From contig CAVVNR010000001.1 of NCBI GenBank assembly GCA_963749715.1, positions 372,001 to 436,000 of the forward strand: a stretch of 64,000 nucleotides of DNA, in the 5' to 3' direction. This stretch comes from Roseiarcus sp963749715 (GTDB lineage Bacteria; Pseudomonadota; Alphaproteobacteria; Rhizobiales; Beijerinckiaceae). How positions within the stretch are numbered: the stretch's first letter is position 1; each line of letters opens with the position of its first letter. The notes beneath the pieces were generated by a model. That model saw nothing but the letters and a program-made list of their open reading frames with translations. It did not search any database and had not been told where the DNA came from. This document shows positions 57,135 through 64,000 of this stretch, in pieces. The translations under genes were made by a program, and so were the position numbers.

Positions 57135-57290
57135 CCAAAACCAACCAAATCCAGCAAAGCCCAGCCAAGCCTGAGCCAAGACCATCAAAGAAAAAGTCGT
57201 CGATTTCCTTGGATTCCCTTGGCCAAATCGAGCCTTTCCAGTGGGTTGGACCGACCCCCCGGGGCAAAAAAATCTTTATCCGCGCATCTC
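57135..57290. repeat. Intergenic hairpin repeat, copy B
   Basis: Second copy of the element at 3766-3953, also on the same strand just after a plus-strand gene. AGCCAAGCCTGAGCCAAG (57163-57180) pairs with CTTGGATTCCCTTGGCC (57208-57224). The central block GATTTCCTTGGATTC and the CAAAAAAATCTTT block are nearly identical to copy A, while the arms differ but keep CCAAG/CTTGG pairing. Confidence 0.7.
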
Positions 57291-57566
57291 TCCGCCTTCG
57301 GTCTTCCTGGCCCTTGGGGCTTCTTTCGGCGACCGTCCCAAGCCTATCATGAATTCTGATTTTCGCAAGCCCATAATCCGGCGGGTGAAACTGGGCGATT
57401 GATAATCTCCAACCATTTCAAATGATTGAATGGCGCAATGGTATTGAGGCCAGCGCAGCCGAGTGAAACCGACGGGCCGTGCAGATCAGCCATTTCGGAA
57501 CCTTCGACCTCCGCGCGGCGTTTGGGTTGGGAAGCCGGCATGGCGCACCGAAGGGGAGTCGAGCCG
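57291..57566. other. Gap before the small hypothetical gene
   Basis: No gene recognised; includes AT-rich DNA near 57350-57430 that may hold a promoter. Nothing else stands out. Confidence 0.35.
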
Positions 57567-57926
57567 ATGAACGCGACCGTGACGAACCTGCCGCCCGATA
57601 CTGTCCTCGCGGCGCTGGCGAACGAATGCGCGCAAGCCTGGAATCGGGCTTACGAGCTTGAGGACAAGCGGCGGGAAGGCGAGTGGGCGAAATATTTCGC
57701 CGCCGTCGCCAAGGCCGAAGAGGTCGACGAGGCGCTCGCGGTCGTTCCGGCCGAGAGCCCGATCGGCGTGCGGATCAAATACGTCGCCGCCATGAGCAGG
57801 CTTCCCGAACATGGCGGCCGGCTTTCGGCGCGCCGGTCTGCCGAGCGGGTCGGCCTTGTCGCCTCGCTCGAACGGGACGAGGCGGCGTTGACCGTCGATT
57901 ATTTGCCGAGGATCGCCTACGCCTGA
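57567..57926 (+). CDS. Hypothetical protein
   Basis: 119 residues from ATG 57567 (a longer frame begins at 57426 with unlikely sequence). Mostly helical: ALANECAQAWNRAYELEDKR, EWAKYFAAVAKAEEVDEALA, ending ALTVDYLPRIAYA. No recognised domain and no signal peptide. It precedes DUF3309 by 35 bases on the same strand. Codon use fits the genome. Confidence 0.55.
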   Translation: MNATVTNLPPDTVLAALANECAQAWNRAYELEDKRREGEWAKYFAAVAKAEEVDEALAVVPAESPIGVRIKYVAAMSRLPEHGGRLSARRSAERVGLVASLERDEAALTVDYLPRIAYA

Positions 57927-57961
57927 GCCTCGGCTCTGCATCATCTCAAGAGGATCGAGGA

Positions 57962-58114
57962 ATGCGGCTCGTTCTTTTGATCATTGTGATCATTCTTCTC
58001 GTTGGGGCGCTTCCTGCCTGGCCGTACAGCTCGGGTTGGGGCTACTATCCCTCTGGCGGCCTCGGCGCCGTCCTTATCATCTTGCTTATCCTGGCGCTGC
58101 TGGGCGTTGTCTGA
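57962..58114 (+). CDS. DUF3309-family small membrane protein
   Basis: 50 residues. LVLLIIVIILLVGALPAWPY, then SSGWGYYPSGGLGAVLIILL, two membrane segments around a Tyr/Gly turn that is the DUF3309 hallmark. Function unknown. GAGG directly precedes the ATG. Confidence 0.88.
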   Translation: MRLVLLIIVIILLVGALPAWPYSSGWGYYPSGGLGAVLIILLILALLGVV

Positions 58115-58219
58115 CCTCGGGTTGCGGGCGCGCCCGTTCGAGCCCGCGTCTTCGCGCCGCCGAAAAGCGCCGCCGCGCGGATTTTGCCGCCGACGAACAA
58201 TTGGCGACAGGATTCACCG

Positions 58220-59806
58220 TCACTGGGGGTAGGCATAGGCCCCTGCATCGTAAGGAACGGTCCGCGCGACCCCGAGGACGTCGATGAGCGGCGCGCCTTG
58301 CGCCGAGCCGGCCCCTCTCGCCCGCGCGCCCGCCTTGAGCCCTAGAGAGTAGGCCAGCGTTGACGGGTTGAAGTCGACAAATTCGCTGGCTGGCCCGACC
58401 AAATCGATGATGTTGGCATTCCCATAGGTTCCCGGCGCGCCAATGTATGTCCCCACGCCGTTGACGACCCAATAGATCGAAGGCCCTTTTGGCTTGTGCG
58501 GGATGACATTGTGGTCGGCTGTGACGGTGGGGTCTGGGGATTGCATGTTCAATCCGGAGGTCAGGTTATTGAACACGCGCACAGTCGCGTTTTTCAGACC
58601 AGCAGTCGACGTCTCGATCGTGATGAACGGACTACCACCGCCATCCAATCCGTCGAGGATAACGGTATTATTGGCAATGATGCTATTCTTGAGATTGATG
58701 AATACAATACCGTTTGGCGAAGACGTGACGCACACGTTGTTGGTTATATCTACAGCATTGTAAACAACCAATTCGTAGCTGTAGTCATCGATACAATCGA
58801 GCCACGTCGGAAATGGGTTATTTATACTGGCTTGATCGATGATCCGGTTGCGGTCAATGAAGACATTGGAGAACGTGAAGTACTTCGCTCCCGGTGCGGG
58901 CGTGCCAGCGTATCCTTGAAACGCGTCCATGTGGGCGCCGATGTTGAAATTCAAGGCGTCGTGGACGTAATTGTTGATCATTAAGATGTTTGACGCCGCA
59001 TAGTCGACGGCATCGTCGCCGAAATAGCTCAGCTCGTTGCCGGCCAACAGCAAGTCGTTCGCCATCATCGCGACGCCGAAGTGGTTCGCGGTGATAAGCG
59101 AATTGGTGAGCGAAATGCAGGTCGTGTTGGCGCCGTTGTCGCTGCCATTCGCACTGACCCCCGTGCGGGTCTTGGCGGCCCATTCGGCTTGCGTCCAGGT
59201 GGAATAGACCGCGGGGTCCGCCGCCGACACATTCATGTTGGTGAGGACGATGTTGGAGGTCGGATACGATGCGCCCTGATCGCCGATATTAACGAGCGCT
59301 GCCTGGTATTGCACGGTCTGCAGCGACTGCACCTTGATCCCCGAGAACACGAAGCCGGACGATGCGGAGACGGTCAGCGACGTCATCACCGGCGTCTGAC
59401 CCGGCGCCGCGGCGATGGTCACGAACGAGGGATTGTTGACGGGAGCCTTGTATTGGCCGACCGAGACCGCCCCGTAGTTTCCGCTCATCAGCAGGACTTC
59501 GTCGCCGGGCTCGATCGGTCCGGCGTTGGGGCCGGGCACGTATCCGTTCGCGTTGCGGTAGGGCGCGGTCGTCAAGAGCGGGTAATTGTACCCCGTCGTC
59601 GCTTCGAAGACCGCCTCGAGCGAGTTCCACGGGCTCGCCTTTGAGCCGTTGCCGCCCGCGGCCGCCGTCCAACCGTGGATAGGGTCGACGTACCAGACTT
59701 TCCTGAACGTCGACGGCGGGGTCCGGCAGCCCGCATGGACTTGTTGCGCATGGGCAGGAAAAACGTAGCAGAGAAGCAGAAATGCGGCGCAGCTAAGCGT
59801 CTTCAT
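58220..59806 (-). CDS. Secreted right-handed beta-helix protein
   Basis: 528 residues. Signal peptide: TLSCAAFLLLCYVFPAHAQ. After a KVWYVDPIHGWTAAAGGNGS-like opening (typical of parallel beta-helix carbohydrate-active proteins, with ASPWNSLEAVF) it shows repeated strand-turn units such as NIVLTNMNVSA, NTTCISLTNSLITANHFG, NELSYFGDDAVDYAASNILM, NYVHDALNFNIGAHMDAFQG, DITNNVCVTSSPNGIVF, and NSIIANNTVILDGLDG. Likely binds or cleaves a polysaccharide (pectate-lyase-like fold); catalytic residues cannot be assigned. Confidence 0.82.
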   Translation of the reverse strand: MKTLSCAAFLLLCYVFPAHAQQVHAGCRTPPSTFRKVWYVDPIHGWTAAAGGNGSKASPWNSLEAVFEATTGYNYPLLTTAPYRNANGYVPGPNAGPIEPGDEVLLMSGNYGAVSVGQYKAPVNNPSFVTIAAAPGQTPVMTSLTVSASSGFVFSGIKVQSLQTVQYQAALVNIGDQGASYPTSNIVLTNMNVSAADPAVYSTWTQAEWAAKTRTGVSANGSDNGANTTCISLTNSLITANHFGVAMMANDLLLAGNELSYFGDDAVDYAASNILMINNYVHDALNFNIGAHMDAFQGYAGTPAPGAKYFTFSNVFIDRNRIIDQASINNPFPTWLDCIDDYSYELVVYNAVDITNNVCVTSSPNGIVFINLKNSIIANNTVILDGLDGGGSPFITIETSTAGLKNATVRVFNNLTSGLNMQSPDPTVTADHNVIPHKPKGPSIYWVVNGVGTYIGAPGTYGNANIIDLVGPASEFVDFNPSTLAYSLGLKAGARARGAGSAQGAPLIDVLGVARTVPYDAGAYAYPQ

Positions 59807-60099
59807 TGAGGCCCTCTCATTGGTCTAGACGATTTACGTTTGTAAATACTGCGGAATGACCAATATCAGGCTTCGTCTATGCTTTCAATCTCCAAATCAT
59901 TATTCCGTTCCGTGTTGGTAATTGGCAAGGATTCCGCCTCAGACCGCATAATTCGATCGGGAACTGGCTAGGCAGAGGGTTTTCGGGGGCCAGACGAGCG
60001 CGGCGCGCGTTAGCAATTCATCTGCCGGCTGGCCGATGGGATCGAGTTCCTCGTGTGTCGTTCCATTGGAGGCGGCAGGGAGTTTGGCCACCGCGGGTC
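59807..60099. other. Upstream region of the beta-helix gene
   Basis: No gene. AT-rich DNA at 59820-59930 (for example GACGATTTACGTTTGTAAAT) probably contains the beta-helix promoter. The next 150 bases lead into the recombinase remnant. Confidence 0.35.
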
Positions 60100-60266
60100 C
60101 GATGCAAATCGGCCCTCGACCGCCGGCAATCCGAGAGGCGCAAGCCGCCGGGGCGCGCTCACTTCGAGAGATCGCGGCTGCCTTGAACGCGCGCGGCATT
60201 GCGACGGCGCGCGGCGGGAGATGGGAAGCGACAACGGTGCGAAATATCAGTCGGCGAGCCGCTTAG
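60100..60266 (+). pseudogene. C-terminal remnant of a serine-type recombinase
   Basis: The plus-strand frame ends PAIREAQAAGARSLREIAAA, LNARGIATARGGRWEATTVR, NISRRAA. Segments SLREIAAALNARGI and TARGGRWxATxVRNI are typical of the C-terminal helix-turn-helix region of resolvase/invertase-type proteins. The catalytic N-terminal domain is absent, so this is a relic of a lost mobile element. Confidence 0.6.
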
Positions 60267-60308
60267 GCCGATACTGACGGGTCCGCCCCGCCCCCAGACC
60301 GCCCCTTG

Positions 60309-60986
60309 TTATCCGGCGGCGGCCGTCTTGCGCGACGCGCGATGGCCGGCGAAGCCAAGGCCCGCGAAGCCGACGAGCATCATCGCCCAGGTCGAAGGCT
60401 CGGGAACCTCAGAAGCAACCCGCGGCGACGAGAGAGACGCGAAGCTGATCGATTGTTTCGCAACGGGGCTGAGCATCAGGTTGTCCAGAACGAATTGATT
60501 GCCATCAATTCCGCCATCATAGCCGGCGCTGGTCCCGCCGAATGAACGGAAGGTCACTTTGTTGACCTCCCAATCCAAGGTTTCGAGCGTCGGCCCCGAC
60601 GCGTTGACTATGAACGTTGTGCTGTCGACCTCCACGTTATGCCTGAAGCCGGTCACCTCAACCTCCAACCCGTTTCTCCAGGCCGCGGTAAGATAGAAGC
60701 TATCGAGTTCGAACAGTGTTTTTCTTCGGAATGAGACCTTCGCTCCAGCTGCGTTGAAGACCACGTTCGGCGCGCTCACAATTCCGAACTGGTAGCCGGT
60801 GTCAGGAGCTGTCTGACTGTCGGTCCACCAAAAACGAGATGACCAATCAAAACCAGCCCACCCGGTTGGGATCGCATCCTCGGAAAACCCGTTGGCGTGC
60901 CTGATGTTGTCAAAGGTGATCAGTCCAGCCGAAGCGGGGCTCGCAAGAGACAACGCAACGAAACATGCGGGAAAAATATTCCTCAT
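60309..60986 (-). CDS. PEP-CTERM sorting-domain protein
   Basis: 225 residues from ATG 60986, preceded by GGGGAGGG. Signal peptide: NIFPACFVALSLASPASA. The mature part (ITFDNIRHANGFSEDAIPTG, SFRRKTLFELDSFYLTAAW, TFIVNASGPTLETLDWEV) is a DUF642/galactose-binding-like beta fold. The C terminus VPEPSTWAMMLVGFAG with GHRASRKT is a classic PEP-CTERM signal: VPEP motif, hydrophobic helix and basic tail, processed by exosortase. Suggests anchoring in the envelope or extracellular matrix. No exosortase is in the window. Confidence 0.9.
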   Translation of the reverse strand: MRNIFPACFVALSLASPASAGLITFDNIRHANGFSEDAIPTGWAGFDWSSRFWWTDSQTAPDTGYQFGIVSAPNVVFNAAGAKVSFRRKTLFELDSFYLTAAWRNGLEVEVTGFRHNVEVDSTTFIVNASGPTLETLDWEVNKVTFRSFGGTSAGYDGGIDGNQFVLDNLMLSPVAKQSISFASLSSPRVASEVPEPSTWAMMLVGFAGLGFAGHRASRKTAAAG

Positions 60987-61499
60987 AGCCGTGCCCTCCC
61001 CTCGGGAATGCCGCAGCCTCAAGAGCTGCTGGCAGGACGTCAGAACGCGTGCACATTTTCCGAGGTTTGGGCTGTGACGTGCGTCACAACTCACCAGCGA
61101 CCAAATCGCGCCCAAGCATCGCGCCCAAAGCCTTGAAGCATCGGAGGGGTCGAGTTCATTAACGGAAGCCGGCCCGGGCGGTTTCGCAAGCAAGGCGCGT
61201 CCATAACCCCAATGGGGCTAAAGCCGCTGGGCACAGATCGCGGTCATGAACACCCTTGAGAACGACGATGCCTCGCGGACCCAAAGCGTCCGTCCGTCCG
61301 GTGCAGGTTCCGCATATCTGTCAGTTGCGGCCGCCGCGTCGGGTCAGAATAGTTGACGATGCCGCAGCTTGAGCGCTTCCTCCCGGCAAAAAGGCGGGCG
61401 GCCTTAGGGGCTCCGCGCCTGCATTTCGGTCTTCTCCCCGACTGCCGGCGCGGGGGCCCGTTTGCGCATCTTCGTCGCAGCTCCAGCCGCTCTTGACGA
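60987..61499. other. Gap between the PEP-CTERM gene and SRAP
   Basis: About 510 bases. Only a weak CCCC-AAT-GGGG stem near 61208-61218 is visible; the rest shows no gene I can support. Probably holds the promoter of the PEP-CTERM gene. Confidence 0.35.
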
Positions 61500-62159
61500 T
61501 CACGTCGCAAACTTCGGGCTTCTGTCTTCCTTCTCGCCCTTCGCGACGATCCGCAGCGCGCCTTCGGGCAACGGCCGCTGTAGCGCGAACGCGTCCTTGG
61601 TGTCCGCCTCCAGCCAGCGATCGAACTCGGCCGGCGCTGTCAGGATCACCGGCATCGCCTTTGGGTAAATCGGCCCGACGGTCGCGTTAGCCTCTGTCGT
61701 CAGTAAGCCGAACAGCTCGTGCTCGCCATGGACTGAAGCGCTCTTAGGACCACGCACGCCGCGCCAGGAAGCCCATAGGCCGGCGAAAGCGAACAGCGGC
61801 CGGTCCTCGCCCAGGGCGAACCAGACGGGCGTCTTGCGTGGCTTGGTGTCTTCGTACTCGCAAAACGATGTCGCCGGAACGAGGCAGCGGTTTTGTTTCC
61901 CGAGCCATCCGCGCCAGTGCGGGCTGCTCACGTTGCGAATGTTGGTGACTGGAGCCCCGCCATATTGAGGCGGGCCCGGCATCCCCCAGCGGGCCACGAC
62001 AAGTTCGCGTCCGCCATCGGTCGCCGTGCGCACGATTGGAGCCATCTGGTCGGGGAATATCCCGGGGAACAACGGAAGGTTGCCCGTCCGATCGTTCGGC
62101 GCACGGAACCAATCGCGAATGGCGGCTTGACCCTTAGTCAGACTGTAGAGGTTGCACAT
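61500..62159 (-). CDS. SRAP (SOS response-associated peptidase/HMCES) protein with an active-site His to Tyr change
   Basis: 219 residues. Cys2 directly after Met (MCNLYSLTKGQ) is the residue that crosslinks to abasic sites; WGMPGPP, PLFPGIFPDQMAPIVRT, NIRNVSS, RCLVPATSFCEYE (Glu) and FAFAGLWASWRG follow. The segment usually read as IHPKAMPVIL is here PIYPKAMPVIL: the conserved His is Tyr (codon TAC, one base from CAC). In the family this His helps in DNA crosslink chemistry. The protein forms DNA-protein crosslinks that protect abasic sites. The change may weaken reversal. Confidence 0.92.
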   Translation of the reverse strand: MCNLYSLTKGQAAIRDWFRAPNDRTGNLPLFPGIFPDQMAPIVRTATDGGRELVVARWGMPGPPQYGGAPVTNIRNVSSPHWRGWLGKQNRCLVPATSFCEYEDTKPRKTPVWFALGEDRPLFAFAGLWASWRGVRGPKSASVHGEHELFGLLTTEANATVGPIYPKAMPVILTAPAEFDRWLEADTKDAFALQRPLPEGALRIVAKGEKEDRSPKFAT

Positions 62160-62169
62160 CGCGCCGCAG

Positions 62170-62346
62170 CATATCCTCGGCTCTGCGGGCGCGCTATGCC
62201 GCCAACACGGGCGTGGTCTTTGACGAAAGGGCGATCACGGGCGGCAAATCGTTCCGCCGCGCGAATGCCGATACCCGCCGAGAAATAGGCGCCCGCGCTT
62301 GGTTGTGGATTGAGCCGAGTTTCGCGCGTAAGATTGCGCGGGGCTA
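62170..62346 (+). other. Open segment of unknown origin
   Basis: A plus-strand frame without a start codon reads RSISSALRARYAANTGVVFD, ERAITGGKSFRRANADTRRE, IGARAWLWIEPSFARKIARG, then a stop at 62344-62346. It has coding character but no start and no recognised family; probably the 3' relic of a gene. Confidence 0.25.
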
Positions 62347-62422
62347 ACGCGCGCCCAATACCGGAGGCCGCGAGCAGCGGCCGAACGGCCCTAGTGGCGC
62401 GAGCGCCGTGCCGCTAACTCGA

Positions 62423-62749
62423 TCAGCACACGCGGGCCCAGTGGACGCCGCCATAAGGACCTATCACGCGACGCCAGCAGCCGCGGTAGGCGGGAGCAGC
62501 GATGGCCGCGCCCACGATAGCGCCGGTCGCCACTCCGGCGGCCACAGCCCCCGCCCCCCAGCCCCAGCCTGGACGACGCCAGCCCCAACCGCATCCCCAG
62601 CGGCACCACACCTTCTCGACCTGCGGCGAAACGGCGTTTTCGACGCCTCCGGGCGAAAGCACAGTGAAAGCCGAGGCCGGACTCATGTCCGCAGTAAGCA
62701 CGGCGATGGCGGCGATCGCGCCTAAGCATCTGGCAGTCTTCTGCATCAT
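62423..62749 (-). CDS. Small secreted Cys/Trp-rich protein
   Basis: 108 residues. Signal peptide-like ARCLGAIAAIAVLTADMSPA. The mature part has VEKVWCRWGCGWGWRRPGWG, then GAGAVAAGVATGAIVGAAIA, and PAYRGCWRRVIGPYGGVHWA, ending RVC. Tryptophan-glycine runs with an alanine-rich middle segment and several cysteines are found in small exported proteins of the order. Function unknown. Confidence 0.72.
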   Translation of the reverse strand: MMQKTARCLGAIAAIAVLTADMSPASAFTVLSPGGVENAVSPQVEKVWCRWGCGWGWRRPGWGWGAGAVAAGVATGAIVGAAIAAPAYRGCWRRVIGPYGGVHWARVC

Positions 62750-62955
62750 GTTTCATGGCTCCTAAGATGTGGTGCGGCATATCCCGCTGCGTTCCCGAAG
62801 GCCACTTCGTTCTGGCGCAAAACGTCGGGTCACTGATTCGGGGGTGCATTGCTATCATTCGTCAATCGCCAAACAAGGGCGAGCGCGGGGCATTTTTGTG
62901 GGCCTACCGGCTGGACCGTTCTTGCTATGTTCTCATAACGGCGCTACCGTCCTGC

Positions 62956-63180
62956 ATGCCTGACGCGCCCGAGAAGCTCCCGCCCGCCGACCCTAAGGAC
63001 CTCGCCGATGCGGTCGCCTTTGCGTTGCAATTCGACGGCCGCAAGCGGGTCCATACCGCCGACGAATACATGGCCGCAATCGCAGCCCGGCGCATTGTGC
63101 GTCATCTTGAACGCGCGGGCTTCGTCGTCTTGAAAAAGCCGCCGACGGGCGGCCAGGCGAGCGCTTGGGCGGGGATTTGA
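62956..63180 (+). CDS. Conserved hypothetical protein
   Basis: 74 residues from ATG 62956. PPADPKDLADAVAFALQFDG, RKRVHTADEYMAAIAARRIV, RHLERAGFVVLKKPPTG match a short protein family seen across Hyphomicrobiales in many copies. No function is known. The longer frame from 62755 is not supported. Confidence 0.75.
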   Translation: MPDAPEKLPPADPKDLADAVAFALQFDGRKRVHTADEYMAAIAARRIVRHLERAGFVVLKKPPTGGQASAWAGI

Positions 63181-63604
63181 GCCCTAGTTCCTACGTCAGG
63201 ACACATGACGGGAGATCGTTCGGACGGTCCTTAAGGGGCGTTGCCTGAGCGCCAGATCATCGAATCGCGGCTCGTCTTCGGCGTCCTGCTCTTGGCTGCC
63301 CCGATGATGCGCGCAAGCTCATCGATCGAATCGATCTCAGGCAGCGGAGCGGACGATTTGAAAAGGCTTCGGTCGTCCCGCTCGGCAGCGGGGCGTAGCA
63401 TCAGGGGGCAGCACCGTCAGACCAACGTGCCCCGCGTCCAGACGAGCGCCTGGGCGTTCGGGCCGAAATCCGCGTGGGGCCAAACTGATCACACGGAAAT
63501 TACGCGGCCCAGCGCCCATCGTATCGTTCTGCATCCGTTCGCGCATATTTTGGCGCATGGTCAGGGATCGATTGGAATGCGACCATTGATTTCATTGCAA
63601 ATCC
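63181..63604. other. Gap before tRNA-Thr
   Basis: About 420 bases with no gene I can support. A frame at 63241-63729 runs through the tRNA and is not real. Nothing else recognised. Confidence 0.4.
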
Positions 63605-63679
<75 letters not shown>

Positions 63680-63888
63680 ATTGTCAGACGGCGCGAGCCA
63701 ACGCCGGACTACCCGGCTTCCTGCCATAAGCTGGGATTCAAGGCAAGGCGACGGCGCAGGTCAGGCGCAGGCCAGGAGTCCATTTATCTATGCGGGGCTG
63801 AACAGCGTTCACACGCAGTTCAGGCTCGCGAAGGCAATGTCCAGCATATCCGGGAAACGGATACAACAAATGGAATATGGAGACTTCA
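63680..63888. other. Upstream region of the last gene
   Basis: Between the divergent tRNA and the last gene; GGAG at 63879-63882 is the ribosome binding site for ATG 63889. No promoter is clear. Confidence 0.35.
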
Positions 63889-64000
63889 ATGATCATCAAG
63901 TTTGCCGCGATCAGCCTCGCCGCCCTGGTGGCGATGGCGCCGCTCGCCGCAGTCGCCCAGACCGAGCAGGTGGCGCAGGCCGCCCCTGCGGCTGCTCCAG
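63889..64000 (+). CDS. Secreted or periplasmic protein, 5' end only
   Basis: ATG 63889, with GGAG seven bases before it. The first 37 residues are a clear signal peptide: IIKFAAISLAALVAMAPLAA, then VAQTEQVAQAAPAAAP, cleaved after AVA. The gene is cut by the window edge, so the mature domain is unseen; the Ala/Pro-rich opening gives no family. Confidence 0.75.
   Translation, partial: MIIKFAAISLAALVAMAPLAAVAQTEQVAQAAPAAAP

Overview
The window is a GC-rich chromosomal segment of an alphaproteobacterium, most likely order Hyphomicrobiales (Rhizobiales) and perhaps the Beijerinckiaceae/Methylocystaceae neighbourhood. The placement rests on gene order (murC-murB..ftsQ-ftsA-ftsZ-lpxC-bamD-recN; murA-DUF2948-hisD-UPF0262), on fusions typical of the group (TsaE-AmgK, PuuE-UraD), and on two perfect CtrA boxes near ftsQ. 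The order-level call is fairly safe; the family-level call is a guess.

Layout. 1-3.7 kb: a decayed remnant, then coaBC-dut, an Rrf2 regulator and cysK. 4.1-9.5 kb: an accessory island with a VOC protein, a restriction-modification-like module (C5 cytosine methyltransferase, ParB-like protein, putative PD-(D/E)XK-like nuclease, convergent vsr) and a decayed IS5-type element that has run into the end of a DUF3297 gene. 9.5-15.3 kb: rpsT, a cyclase/TPR protein, an arylsulfatase remnant, a PRC-barrel protein, a threonine-synthase-like enzyme and an enoyl-CoA hydratase. 15.3-16.8 kb: two divergent toxin-antitoxin pairs. 16.9-21.5 kb: purine catabolism (PuuE-UraD fusion, guaD), a rhodanese/AhpD-like pair and a PHP phosphoesterase. 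21.6-33.4 kb: hslVU, a very long Gly/Ala-rich repeat protein, an ACT-domain protein, trpS, a PAS histidine kinase, tsaE-amgK and murU. 33.5-45.6 kb: division and cell-wall cluster, in which the position usually held by ddl is occupied by an antisense thioredoxin-like/2OG-oxygenase gene. 45.7-49.7 kb: murA, DUF2948, hisD, UPF0262. 49.9-64 kb: accessory and envelope genes (a six-repeat propeller fused to a metallophosphoesterase, trypsin-like and retropepsin-like proteases, an EamA transporter, a beta-helix protein, a PEP-CTERM protein, SRAP) and tRNA-Thr(GGT).

How the genes work together. AmgK and MurU recycle muramic acid into UDP-MurNAc, and murC lies immediately downstream, so salvage and de novo peptidoglycan synthesis meet at one locus. 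FtsQ, FtsA and FtsZ build the division ring. LpxC and BamD build the outer membrane. PuuE-UraD and GuaD degrade purines. HslVU degrades proteins.

Caution on data quality: ftsA, ftsQ, recN, hisD, the PAS kinase, the methyltransferase, the ParB-like gene, the nuclease, one PIN toxin and the Gly-rich gene each need at least one single-base correction to read through. Because ftsA is normally essential, many of these are probably residual sequence errors rather than biology. Coordinates given for those genes span the reconstructed gene.
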